From Denticeps clupeoides (taxonomy: Eukaryota; Chordata; Actinopteri; Clupeiformes; Denticipitidae): a stretch of 64,000 nt of DNA. Position numbers and translations under genes: made by a program. This document shows, piece by piece, positions 1 through 10,036 of this stretch (position 1 is the first letter of the stretch; each line of letters starts with the position of its first letter). The notes under the pieces are model-generated. The model saw nothing but the letters and a program-made list of their open reading frames with translations. It was not told the DNA's origin and did no database searches. The stretch spans positions 19,675,280 through 19,739,279 of the forward strand of contig NC_041712.1 of NCBI RefSeq assembly GCF_900700375.1, written 5' to 3'.

Positions 1-174
1 GCTTCTTCTAGTGCTTATGTAAATAGTTAGTCATTTATGAACCCAGGAGACAAGTGAATAAGAAGCCATATTTAGCTACAATTTAGAATACAACCCCCCA
101 CCATTAGTAGCACATAAATTGAGTATTCTTTTTCCCTTTAAATTATTTTAGCGGTCATCAGGTGGAAATTTTAT

Positions 175-1104
175 TTATATCTGCAGTTTTTTGTCCACTG
201 CATGACTGATTTGCTTGTTTCTGAAGAAATACATTAAGGGGTTGATAAAAGGAGGAAACAAAGTGTAGAAAACAATCAAAAAGATGTGGAGGTCTGGTAA
301 CTGGTAAATGCGAAACATGTTGCAAATATAAACACCACAACGTGGCAAGTAGAAAACTGCTATAATGCAGAGCTGCGTACTGCAGGTGGAGAAAGTTTTC
401 CAGCGACCATGTGAGCTGGATACTCTCATTACACAGACAATGATATGAGTGTAGGTATAGATAATGAAAGTCAATGAGCCCAGTAGGACTGTGATGGCAA
501 GAGTGAAGGCTACTAACTGTTGATAGCCACTATCGGCACATGCCTGTTCAGTAATGGAGTTCTGCTCACAGTAACACTGAATGATGCAGTTTGGCCCACA
601 GTATGGCAGCTGGTACGCTTGTACAGTGACGACTGTGGTCAAGATGAAGGAGCCCAGCCATCCAGTAATATTGAGAGCAAATGTGATACGGTGTGTCATC
701 ATTACAGGATACCTGAGTGGATTACACATGGCCAGGTAAAGATCCAAAGCCATTAACACCAAAGTAAATATATTCACTGTGACAAAATAGTGAATCATCT
801 CCATCTGCATGAAGCAGGCATGGAAAGGGATTGTTTCATCATTGAACCAATATTTTGCTATTATCTTTGGCAGAACCACAGTACCAGTTCCTATATCTGC
901 CAGAGCGAGGCTAAACATAATTCCATACATTGGTTTCTTGAGACTATGCTCTTTAAGAAATAAAATGACTAGAACAGCGTTTCCAACAACTGTAGCTAAA
1001 TAGGCGAGGAAGAATATGGTAGAGACCAATCCATAATAGTTAAGGGTCAGTCCAGGGAAGCCTACCGGGATGAACTCTTTGATTGTCCAGTTTTCCTGTA
1101 ACAT
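175..1104 (-). CDS. Olfactory receptor, subfamily 1, with DLY instead of DRY (OR-1)
   Basis: The single-exon reading frame encodes 309 residues, normal for a fish odorant receptor, a seven-helix GPCR of the olfactory neuron cilium. An NWT glycosylation site sits at residue 5. TM1 (about 25-49) is followed by KPMYG, and the TM6 segment KTFSTCSTQL and the TM7 motif FPPFINPLMYF are intact. The motif at the end of TM3 reads MALDLYLAM (residues 119-127), so the arginine of DRY is leucine, a change expected to weaken the inactive-state lock and G-protein coupling. The ATG at 1104 lies just after a likely splice acceptor (ttttag), as in its neighbours. The C-terminus is about 15 residues shorter than in OR-2. 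It could be a functional variant or a very young pseudogene; the frame itself is open. Confidence 0.9.
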   Translation of the reverse strand: MLQENWTIKEFIPVGFPGLTLNYYGLVSTIFFLAYLATVVGNAVLVILFLKEHSLKKPMYGIMFSLALADIGTGTVVLPKIIAKYWFNDETIPFHACFMQMEMIHYFVTVNIFTLVLMALDLYLAMCNPLRYPVMMTHRITFALNITGWLGSFILTTVVTVQAYQLPYCGPNCIIQCYCEQNSITEQACADSGYQQLVAFTLAITVLLGSLTFIIYTYTHIIVCVMRVSSSHGRWKTFSTCSTQLCIIAVFYLPRCGVYICNMFRIYQLPDLHIFLIVFYTLFPPFINPLMYFFRNKQISHAVDKKLQI

Positions 1105-1718
1105 ACTAAAATCATATAAACAGGAAATACAAAAAGTTAATTTTTTTATTTTTTAATCATTTACACAATACTTGTCATTAAGGAGCATTAACATGTATAC
1201 TGATAAATAATGAAAGAACAGTGATCACATTGTTCACTATACGTGAGTTTATTAGATGGTGAACAGGACAGGGGAAACATCACGTATGAACCGGGTAGCT
1301 TTATACAATCAGACACAGGTGAAAACAATCAGGAAACATAATAGCACAAGACAAACATTAAACGGATCCTGACATTAAGCACTATTTTGAAAATAAACCA
1401 CAGCTTGATATGGAATTTGGAAATGGTTTTTCTGACATAAATTCACTTTATTATTGGACCTTCATGTTACAAAAAAACATCCTGTTTATAGGGCCGCCTC
1501 ATTTGGAAAATGTACAAGATGGGATTTTAAAAGTAACAATGACAACACGAAACCGTAATGCTGGCACCCCTCCAGAGTCAGGCAATGACACAAAGCCAAA
1601 AGTTTCTATAATAAATGATCTATTAAAGAACAATGAATCATTGATTAACTGTGATAAAAAGTACTACTTTAATATAACATTAAAACATTATGTTCTACAT
1701 AAAAAAAAAATGTGCTCA
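1105..1718. other. Intergenic spacer, duplicated at 6127-6764
   Basis: I see no gene here. The AT-rich spacer between OR-1 and OR-2 is nearly identical to 6127-6764, including the stretch around 1150-1330, so it lies inside the local duplication. The reading frame at 1410-1862 on the plus strand overlaps OR-2 antisense and has no recognisable content. Confidence 0.7.
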
Positions 1719-2690
1719 TCATGCAGACGTTGCTGTGAAATATTTTATGCCCATCTGGAGTTTTTCTGCCCACTGGTTCAGTACATGGTTGATTTCCTTG
1801 TTTCTGAAGCAGTAGATGAAGGGATTGATGAATGGAGGGAACACACTGCAGAAGATGAGTAAGGACAATCGGAGGTTTGGAGTGAGATAGACACCAAGCA
1901 TTTGGGAAAAATAAACACCACAACGTGGAAAATAGTAAATGGCTATAATGCAGAGCTGCGCACTGCAGGTGGAGAAGGTTTTCCTCCGACCACCTGCACT
2001 GGTCACTTGCATTACACACACAATGATATGGGTGTAGGAATATATGATGAAAGCCAAGGGCCCCAGAAGGACTGTCATGGCGAGAATGAAGGCCACCACT
2101 ACCTGACTGCTACTGCTGGCACATGCCAGTATAACGATGGAGGTCTGGTCACAGTAACACTGAATGATGCGGTTGGGCCCACAGAATGGCAGCTGAGAGG
2201 CATGGATAACAGTGACTGTGGTGACGATAAAGGAGGACAGCCATGCAATTCCATTAAGACTGAGTATGGTGCGATTTGTCATTAGTAAAGAGTATCTCAG
2301 CGGATTGCATATAGCCAGGTAACGATCCAGAGCCATAATCATCAAAACAAAAGAACTTACTGTGCCAAAATAGTGGATCAGCTTCATCTGCATGAAGCAG
2401 GCATGGAAAGGGATCATTTCATCATTGAACCAGTATTTTGCAATTATTTTTGGCAGAGCCACAGTGCTGAAGCCGATATCTGACAGAGCGAGGCTAAACA
2501 TGATTCCATACATTGGTTTCTGGAGGCTATGCTCTTTGACAAATAATATGACTAGAACACAGTTTCCAACAACTGTGGTTACATAGACAAAGAAGAATGT
2601 GGTAGAGACCAGTCCATAATATTTAGGGTCCAAGTCAGGAAAGCCCACCAGGATGAACTCTTTGATTGTTGTCCAGTTTTCCTGTAACAT
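1719..2690 (-). CDS. Olfactory receptor, subfamily 1 (OR-2)
   Basis: This intact odorant receptor has 323 residues if translation begins at the MLQENW methionine (2690). An upstream in-frame ATG at 2702 would add four residues (MFFS), but it lies across a likely splice acceptor (ttttttag just before the second ATG), so I prefer 2690. Visible landmarks are an NWT glycosylation site near residue 5, TM1 ending at about 50, KPMYGIM, MALDRYLAICNP with an intact DRY at 122-124, the extracellular-loop-2 cysteines in CGPNRIIQCYC, KTFSTCSAQL in TM6 and FPPFINPFIYCFRN in TM7. It differs from OR-4 (6765-7736) at about seven residues, so the two are recent duplicates. I infer expression in olfactory epithelium from the family; the ligand is unknown. 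Confidence 0.94.
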   Translation of the reverse strand: MLQENWTTIKEFILVGFPDLDPKYYGLVSTTFFFVYVTTVVGNCVLVILFVKEHSLQKPMYGIMFSLALSDIGFSTVALPKIIAKYWFNDEMIPFHACFMQMKLIHYFGTVSSFVLMIMALDRYLAICNPLRYSLLMTNRTILSLNGIAWLSSFIVTTVTVIHASQLPFCGPNRIIQCYCDQTSIVILACASSSSQVVVAFILAMTVLLGPLAFIIYSYTHIIVCVMQVTSAGGRRKTFSTCSAQLCIIAIYYFPRCGVYFSQMLGVYLTPNLRLSLLIFCSVFPPFINPFIYCFRNKEINHVLNQWAEKLQMGIKYFTATSA

Positions 2691-3892
2691 ACTAAAAAAC
2701 ATTAACAGAAATATATTAAGAGTACAGAAAATAAAATATCTGCAAGGCTAAACCGATCTGTAGCATCAGTGCACATGCCTGTTTCATGTGACCTCCCATC
2801 TAATTGGGCAGGGCACCTTTGCTCTACACTACTGAAATAATGCAAACTTATTTTTGTGAGCAACAATTTTAAAATATTATACATTTGTACCTACACAGCT
2901 GCAAACAATTGTTAACTGTACAGTTTATTGCAGAATTATTAGCACGTCATGTAAATAAAACTCAAAATACAAGCATGTCTTGTAATGCTGTGGACAAACC
3001 TGCACTGTTGCATAAAGCAGCGAATGATCTATCACTGGTGGACCTGACATATTTATTTAATGTGATGATGCAAATGTTAATGAACTGGGGAGGAGATTTG
3101 ATTTGTGGACCAATAGGCATTTTTGCTATGCATTTGCCCTGGGTCAGTCTGCAACATGGCCTGAAGACAGTTTATGACACGGTGATGGACAAAAGATGAC
3201 TTTTTTATTAATACATAATACATTTTATTAAATCGCTATTTATAAAATGAGCAAATGTTTGAATGGTGCTGGATATGTGAGTTTTTCAGTCATTTTTATA
3301 TTTCTGAAATTCAGTCTGCACCCCCTGCAGCATCTATAGCAGCCTTGCAACTGTTTTAGTTGATAATAAGACCTTGCTATGCAGCACTCCTGTTTTGGTT
3401 TGAAGAAGAGCCTGAAGTTTGAAGAACCATTACAGTTAGCTGTTGATAGAAAGCACTTGCTAACATGAAATTGTTCATTTCATTTGAGGCCACAATGAAA
3501 TAGAATTGCCCTTAAAACATAGGTTTAAATTCCTCAATCTTCATTAAATCCTTTACATTTAATTAAAATTGATTAGATTTGATCACACACTGACCACACA
3601 GTTAAGTATATTATACAATAAATGGCCTTTATACAGTGTCAAAATTCAAAGCTGTAAATAAAAAACAAACAAAAGGTGATGTTAACGTAGCAATTTAATG
3701 TTTGCATGCAAGTGGAATAATTAAACGAAGATCTGCTAACAGAAAACATTAAATGGTGGATACTACAAAAATCTAAAATAATAACAATACATCCATAGCG
3801 CAATATAGAACCAACAGAAACAACAATATGCAATCTATGACAGAAAAATCTTTCAAAACAAAACCATGAAGTCTCAAAAATGTGCAGATTGT
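2691..3892. other. Upstream flank of OR-2, duplicated at 7737-8930
   Basis: This is AT-rich non-coding DNA with no convincing gene. It aligns by eye almost base for base with 7737-8930, with a few small indels (for example around 2850 versus 7880 and 3300 versus 8330). It should hold the OR-2 promoter and 5' untranslated exon, but I cannot place either. Confidence 0.7.
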
Positions 3893-4333
3893 CTAGATTA
3901 TGTCATAAAATACCTGCATGTCAAAAACCATCAAAAAGAAGTGGAGGTCTGGTACCATGTAGATGCGAAGCAAGTGGCAAATATAAACACCACATTTAGA
4001 CAAATAGATAACTGCTATAATGCAGAGCTGCGTACTGCAGGTGGAGAAAGTTTTCCAGCGACCATGTGAGCTGGATACTCTCATTACACAGATAATGATA
4101 TGAGTGTAGGTATAGATAATGAAGGCCAAGGAACCCAGAAGGACTGTGATGGCAAGAATGAAGCCTACTAATTGCTGATAGGTATTGTCGGCACATGCCT
4201 GTTCAGTAATTGAGATCTGCTCACAGTAACACTGAATGATGCGGTTTGGCTCACAGTATGGCAGCTGGTACGCTTGTACGGTGACGACTGTGGTCAAGAA
4301 GAAGGAGCCCAGCCATACAGCCATAATAACCAA

Positions 4334-4885
4334 TTACTTCACCTTTAAAAGAGCTCATCTGGGCACAGTGGAACAGCGATGGGTGACTTCAGGCAATCTA
4401 TTCAAATAAAGTAAACAGAAGACTGAAATACAAATTTTAAACATATTGCAGGCATTTTGTTTGCTTTATTGTTGTTTAATGACAACAAATGCCATTCTGT
4501 CTCTTTGATTTTAAGGATGTAATTCAGCACAAGGACCTCAAACACATCCCTCTTTACTCAGGACAAGATGGATTCATCGGATAGATTCTTTGTGGTGAAA
4601 CTCCTGCCATAATTCATTGCAAGATTTTTTCAGAAAATGGTTGTGCCACCTTTTGAGAAAAGGTGGCCACTAGGACTGCGACATATTTCTAATCTTATGG
4701 TGGACCGATGGATAGTGATATTTTTAATAACAAATAACTGCCATTACAAAAAAGCATGCCATGTGATAGAGTGCAGTGTTGTTTTTTATATTGATTATGT
4801 AATATACTGTACTCTTCATTTAATTCAATAAATTGTCATTTATTAACTGAAGAGACAAGTGAATAAGCCTTTTAAAATTTAGCAA
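4334..4885. other. Non-coding segment within the OR-3 pseudogene
   Basis: No gene is seen. The right part (about 4836-4890) resembles the 3' flank of OR-1 at about 30-90, which means a flank was moved or duplicated into the middle of the receptor. The rest is unassigned. Confidence 0.5.
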
Positions 4886-5090
4886 TTATTTACATTTACA
4901 GCATTTATCAGATGCCCTTATCCAGAGCGACTTACATCAGTAGTTACAGGGACAGTCCCCCGGGAGCAACTTAGGGTTAATTGTCTTGCTCAGGGACACA
5001 ATGGTAGTAAGTGGGGTTTGAACCTGGGTCTTTTGGTTTATATGCAAGTGTGTTACCCACTAGGTTACTACCACCCTATTATTTACAATA
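4886..5090 (+). repeat. Short interspersed repeat (teleost type, TTTACATTTACAGCATTT start)
   Basis: The sequence begins with tttacatttacagcatttat, followed by ccagagcgacttaca, cttgctcagggacacaatgg and a tRNA-like gtttgaacctggg. I recognise this arrangement as a very common teleost short repeat. It interrupts a segment homologous to the OR-1 3' flank. A reversed fragment lies at about 54668-54740. Confidence 0.75.
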
Positions 5091-5239
5091 CACTAATCCA
5101 CTAGTAGCACTTAAAATGAGTATGTCAATGCGATTTGTCATCAGTATAGGATACCTGAGTGGATTACATATGGCCAAAGCCATTAACACCAAAGTAAATG
5201 GTCACTGTGCTAAAATAGTGAATCATCTCCATCTGCATG

Positions 5240-5580
5240 TGTCACAATCCGGTCCGAAATGGGGGTTACTCCGGTCCAGGATCCGGACCGGAGTTTCATT
5301 GTTGTCCTGTGAAATGTTCCCTAATCGTTTTCACCTGTGTCAAATGTATAAAGCTGCCCTGTTCGTTCCTGTCCGCTGTCAGGTCTTTGAAGTTATGTTC
5401 CGTGTTCACCAGTGTCTACGTCTCGGATGTCTCCCCTGTCCTGTGCTTCACCATTAAACCCCTGTTCCGTGATGTCAGGTGAAAGCGTTCTTCATTCCTC
5501 GTCATTCCTCGTCACTCTTCGTCCTCCTCTCCGTCCTCCTCTCCGTTCACCCGCCGCGTCATGCCCGCATGGACGTGACA
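5240..5580 (+). mobile_element. Solo LTR, Gypsy-like family B
   Basis: The block begins TGTCACAATCCGG and ends GACGTGACA. It is flanked by the perfect 5-bp target duplication GCATG (5235-5239 and 5581-5585) and sits inside the OR-3 coding sequence. An attaaacccctg polyadenylation region lies near its middle. Related LTRs lie at 20173-20440 and 39879-40139. A solo LTR is the usual outcome of LTR-LTR recombination. It is a fossil of moderate age, younger than the receptor it interrupts. Confidence 0.88.
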
Positions 5581-5600
5581 GCATGAAGCAGGCATGGAAA

Positions 5601-5848
5601 GTGGGGGAGTGGTGGCCTAGCGGTTAAGGAAGCGGCCCTGTAATCAGAAGGTTGCCAGTTCGAATCCCACTGAGGTGCCACTGAGCAAAGCACCGTCCCC
5701 ACACACTGCTCCCTGGGCGCCTATCATGGCTGCCCACTGCTCACTCAGGGTGATGGGTTAAATGCAGAGGGCAAATTTCACTGTGCGCATCGTGTGCTGT
5801 GCTGCTGTGTGACAATCACATGTGACAATCACTTCACTTAAAAAAAAA
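5601..5848 (+). repeat. tRNA-derived SINE (type S), full length
   Basis: The pol III A box (tggcctagcggttaagga) and B box (ggttgccagttcgaatccc) are clear. They are followed by the body gcaaagcaccgtccccacac and the tail gtgctgctgtgtgacaatca, ending in a short A run. The element lies inside OR-3. Other copies or fragments are at 15070, 30390, 47684, 50228, 54740 and 57026. Confidence 0.9.
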
Positions 5849-6126
5849 GGGATCGTTTCATCATTGAACGCATATTTGGCTATTATCTTTGGCAGAACCA
5901 CAGTACCAGTTCCTATATCTGCCAGAGCGAGGCTAAACATAATTCCATACATTGGTTTCTTGAGACTATGCTCTTTAAGAAATAAAATGACTAGAACAGC
6001 GTTTGCAACAACTGTAGCTAAATAGGCAAGGAAGAATATGGTAGAGACCAGTCCATAATAGATAAGGTTCAGTCCAGGGAAGCCTACCGGGATGAACTCT
6101 TTGATTGTCCAGTTTTCCTGTAACAT

Positions 6127-6764
6127 ACTAAAATCATATAAACAGGAAATACAAAAAGTAAATTTTTTTATTTTTTAATCATTTACACAATACTTGTCAT
6201 TAAGGAGCATTAACATGTATACTGATAAATAATGAAAGAACTGTGATCACATTGTTCACTATACGTGAGTTTATTAGATGGTGAACAGGACAGGGGAAAC
6301 ATCAAGTATGAACCGGGCAGCTTTATACAATCAGACACAGGTAAAAACAATCAGGAAACATAATAGCACAAGACAAACATCAAACGGATCCTGACATTAA
6401 GCACTATTTTGAAAATAAACCACAGCTTGATATGGAATTTGGAAATGGGTTTTCCGACATAAATTCACTTTATTATTGGACCTTCATGTTACATCCTGTT
6501 TATAGGGCCGCCTCATTTGGAAAACGTACAAGATGGAATTTTACTTGAAACAAAAGTACCAATTGCAACACGAAACAAAACACGAAACCGGAATGCTGGC
6601 ACCCCTCCAGAGTCAGGCAATGACACAAAGCCAAAAGTAAAGTTTCTATAATAAATGATCTATTAAAGAACAATGAGTCATTGATTAACTGTGATAAAAA
6701 ATGTGTACTACTTTAATATAACATTAAAACATTATGTTCTACATATTTTTTTTTTTTGTGCTCA
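6127..6764. other. Intergenic spacer, copy of 1105-1718
   Basis: This non-coding spacer between OR-3 and OR-4 is a near copy of the OR-1/OR-2 spacer with small indels and a T run at about 6747. No gene is seen. Confidence 0.7.
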
Positions 6765-7736
6765 TCATGCAGACGTTGCTGTGAAAGATTTTATGCCCAT
6801 CTGGAGTTTTTCTGCCCACTGGTTCAGTACATGGTTGATTTCCTTGTTTCTGAAGCAGTAGATGAAGGGATTGATGAATGGAGGGAACACACTGCAGAAG
6901 ATGAGTAAGGACAATCGGAGGTTTGGCGTGAGATAGACACCAAGCATGTTGGAAAAATAAACACCACAACGTGGAAAATAGTAAATGGCTATAATGCAGA
7001 GCTGCGCACTGCAGGTGGAGAAGGTTTTCCACCGACCGCCTGCGCTGGTCACTCGCATTACACACACAATGATATGGGTGTAGGAATATATGATGAAAGC
7101 CAAGGGCCCCAGAAGGACTGTCATGGCGAGAATGAAGGCCACAACTACCTGACTGCTACTGCTGGCACATGCCAGTTTAATGATGGAGGTCTGGTCACAG
7201 TAACACTGAATGATGCGGTTGGGCCCACAGAATGGCAGCTGAGAGGCATGGATAACAATGACTGTGGTGACGATAAAGGAGGACAGCCATGCAATTCCAT
7301 TAAGACTGAGTATGGTGCGATTTGTCATTAGTAAAGAGTATCTCAGCGGATTGCATATAGCCAGGTAACGATCCAGAGCCATAATCATCAAAACAAAAGA
7401 ACTTACTGTGCCAAAATAGTGGATCAGCTTCATCTGCATGAAGCAGGCATGGAAAGGGATCATTTCATCATTGAACCAGTATTTTGCGATTATTTTTGGC
7501 AGAGCCACAGTGCTGAAGCCGATATCTGACAGAGCGAGGCTAAACATGATTCCATACATTGGTTTCTGGAGGCTATGCTCTTTGACAAATAATATGACTA
7601 GAACACAGTTTCCAACAACTGTGGTTACATAGACAAAGAAGAATGTGGTAGAGACCAGTCCATAATATTTAGGGTCCAAGTCAGGAAAGCCCACCAGGAT
7701 GAACTCTTTGATTGTTGTCCAGTTTTCCTGTAACAT
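6765..7736 (-). CDS. Olfactory receptor, subfamily 1 (OR-4), near twin of OR-2
   Basis: The 323-residue receptor is read from the MLQENW ATG at 7736, with the same upstream MFFS extension and likely splice acceptor as OR-2. DRY is intact at 122-124 and KPMYGIM, KTFSTCSAQL and FPPFINPFIYC are present. I count about seven differences from OR-2, including V to I and I to K in the SI[VI][IK]LAC stretch of extracellular loop 2 (a possible ligand-access region), Q to N near YFSNMLGVYL, and Y to S near the C-terminus. Both flanks match those of OR-2, so this is a recent segmental copy. The frame is open and presumably functional. Confidence 0.94.
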   Translation of the reverse strand: MLQENWTTIKEFILVGFPDLDPKYYGLVSTTFFFVYVTTVVGNCVLVILFVKEHSLQKPMYGIMFSLALSDIGFSTVALPKIIAKYWFNDEMIPFHACFMQMKLIHYFGTVSSFVLMIMALDRYLAICNPLRYSLLMTNRTILSLNGIAWLSSFIVTTVIVIHASQLPFCGPNRIIQCYCDQTSIIKLACASSSSQVVVAFILAMTVLLGPLAFIIYSYTHIIVCVMRVTSAGGRWKTFSTCSAQLCIIAIYYFPRCGVYFSNMLGVYLTPNLRLSLLIFCSVFPPFINPFIYCFRNKEINHVLNQWAEKLQMGIKSFTATSA

Positions 7737-9058
7737 ACTAAAAAACATGAACAGAAAAATATTAAGAGTACAGAAAATAAAATACCTGCAAGGCTAAACC
7801 GATCTGTAGCATCAGTGCACATCCCTGTTTCATGTGACCTCCCATCTAACTTGGCAGGGCACCTTCACTCTACACTTTAATGCAAACTTATTTTTGTGAG
7901 CAAAAATTTTAAATATGACATATTATACATTTGTACCTACACAGCTGCAAACAATTGTTAACTGTACAGAATTATTAGCACGTCATGTAAATAAAACTCA
8001 AAATACAAGCATGTCTTGTAATGCTGTGGACAAACCTGCACTGTTGCATAAAGCAGCGAATGATCTATCACTGGTGGACCTGACATATTTATTTAATGTG
8101 ATGATGCAAATGTTAATGAACTGGGGAGGAGATTTGATTTGTGGACCAATAGGCATTTTTGCTATGCATTTGCCCTGAGTCAGTCTGGAACATAGCCTGA
8201 AGACAGTTTATGACACTGTGATGGACAAAAGATTACTTTTTTATTATTACATAGATTTTATTAAATCAGTATTTATAAAACTAGCCATTGTTTGAATGGT
8301 GCTGGATATGTGAGCTTTTTTATATTTCTGAAATTCTGAAATGCAGCATCTATAGCAGCCTTACAACTGTTTTAGTTGATAATAAGACCTTGCTATGCAG
8401 CACTCCTGTTTTGGTTTGAAGAAGAGCCTGAAGTTTGAAGAACCATTACAGTTAGCTGTTGATAGAAAGCACTTGCTAACATGAAATTGTTCATTTCATT
8501 TAAGGTCACAATGAAATAGAATTGCCCTTAAAACATAGGTTTATATTCTTCAATCTTCATTAAATCCTTTACATTTTATTAAAATTGATTAGATTTGATC
8601 ACACACTGACCACACAGTTAAATATATTATACGACAAAATGGCCTTTATACAGTGTCAAAATTCAAAGCTGTATATAAAAAACAAACAAAAGGTGATGTT
8701 AACGTAGCAATTTAATGTTTGCATGCAAGTGGAATAATTAAACAATGATCTGCTAACAGAAAACATTAAATGGTGGATACTACAAAAATCTAAAATAATA
8801 ACAATACATCCATAGCACAATATAGAACCAATAGAAACAGCAATATGCAATCTATGACAGATAAATCATTCAAAACAAAACCATGAAGTCTCAAAGATTT
8901 ACAGATTATTGACATGTCTAGAGTATGTAATAATTCTAAAAAATTATCTTTAATGTTGTTTGCACTATTATGATAAATATTTAGCATTCAATCTCCCTCA
9001 TGCTCCTTCTAATACTTAAAATGTACATTTGACATGAATCAGGAATTGTAGGGTGTTC
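7737..9058. other. Spacer between OR-5 and OR-4
   Basis: Bases 7737-8930 duplicate the OR-2 upstream flank. The last about 130 bases are unique to this copy and lead into the 3' end of OR-5. No gene is seen. Confidence 0.7.
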
Positions 9059-10036
9059 TCATCTGGAAATTGTTATAACAGTGCTCTTCTTAATCAGTTT
9101 GTACGTGCAGGCCCACTGACCCAGCGTCTCCGTGATTGTGTTGTTTCGGAAAAAATAGATCAACGGATTGATAAAAGGGGGGAAAATGTTGCAGACAAAT
9201 ACCAAGCCAATGCGTAGGTCAGGAGTGATATAGATGCCCAAATAATTAATGAAATGCAAGCTGCAGCGTGGCAAATAGTATATTGCAATAATGCAGAGCT
9301 GCGTGCTGCACGTGGAGAAACATTTCCACCGTCTCCTGGCACTGGTTATCCTCTGCACCGAGACAATGATTTGACTGTAGGAGAAAATTATGAACGCAAA
9401 AGGGAGCATCAATACTATTATGGCTCTTGTGAATGATGATGTCGTCTGATAAGTGATGTCAGCACAGGCCAATTTAGTGATTGAAAACTGGTCACAGAAG
9501 ATCTGTATGATTTGGTTAGGGCCGCAATATGGCACTGAGAGTGCATCCACGGTGGCAATGGTCGGGGGAATGAAAGAGACCAGCCATGCAGCAAAGTTGA
9601 CCACAAGCATGGTGACATTTTTCATTAGAACAGGGTACTTAAGCGGAAGACAGATAGCAATGTAACGGTCCACAGCCATGAGCATCATGATAAGAGAGCT
9701 CAGGGTGATAAAATACGTGATCAAATTCATCTGCATGAAGCATAGACTGAATGGAATTTTGTCATTGTTAAAACCATATTTGACTATGATTCTAGGTAGA
9801 GCCACAGTGCTTAAACCTATGTCAGACAGGGCAAGGCTAACCATAAAGCCATACATGGGTTTCCTGAGGCTACGCTCATTTGCATACACTAACAACAGAA
9901 GACAGTTTCCCACTATTGTTGTCGCATAAACAAGAAAGAAAATGAAAGCCATCAGAATAGAGTAGCGGGGATTCAGGGAAGGAAAGCCAACCAGTGTGAA
10001 CTCTTTAATTGTTGTCCAGTTCTCTGCCTCTGACAT
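9059..10036 (-). CDS. Olfactory receptor, subfamily 1 (OR-5)
   Basis: The intact receptor has 325 residues starting MSEAENWTT, with the NWT glycosylation site at residues 6-8. The KPMYGFM segment, MAVDRYIAIC (DRY at 123-125), the loop cysteines in CGPNQIIQIFC, KCFSTCSTQL in TM6 and FPPFINPLIYFF in TM7 are all present. It is clearly more divergent from OR-1, OR-2 and OR-4 than they are from each other, so it is an older paralogue. No second copy is present in the window. The ATG at 10036 follows sequence that does not show the ttttag acceptor of the others as clearly. Confidence 0.93.
   Translation of the reverse strand: MSEAENWTTIKEFTLVGFPSLNPRYSILMAFIFFLVYATTIVGNCLLLLVYANERSLRKPMYGFMVSLALSDIGLSTVALPRIIVKYGFNNDKIPFSLCFMQMNLITYFITLSSLIMMLMAVDRYIAICLPLKYPVLMKNVTMLVVNFAAWLVSFIPPTIATVDALSVPYCGPNQIIQIFCDQFSITKLACADITYQTTSSFTRAIIVLMLPFAFIIFSYSQIIVSVQRITSARRRWKCFSTCSTQLCIIAIYYLPRCSLHFINYLGIYITPDLRIGLVFVCNIFPPFINPLIYFFRNNTITETLGQWACTYKLIKKSTVITISR

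Larger units (their letters stand above)
3893..6126 (-). pseudogene. Olfactory receptor pseudogene, subfamily 1, split by insertions (OR-3)
   Basis: Three minus-strand blocks belong to one receptor closest to OR-1. The N-terminal block at 5849-6126 runs from MLQENW to the loop after TM2. A middle block at 5119-5239 covers TM3 to the start of TM4. The block at 3893-4333 covers TM4 to late TM6, then diverges before the TM7 NPxxY motif. A tRNA-SINE (5601-5848) and a solo LTR (5240-5580, target duplication GCATG) separate the first two. About 790 bases, including another SINE and sequence like the OR-1 3' flank, separate the second and third. The middle block also lacks the four codons of the DLYL/DRY region. 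It cannot encode a receptor. By position it is the duplicated partner of OR-1. Confidence 0.9.

Noticed and set aside
1410-1862. A 150-codon plus-strand frame overlapping the 3' end of OR-2
   Set aside because: It is partly antisense to OR-2 and partly in the duplicated spacer, where the sister copy does not keep it open.
2691-2702. Upstream ATG adding MFFS to OR-2 (and the same in OR-4)
   Set aside because: The four codons run through a likely splice acceptor, and sister genes start at the MLQ methionine.
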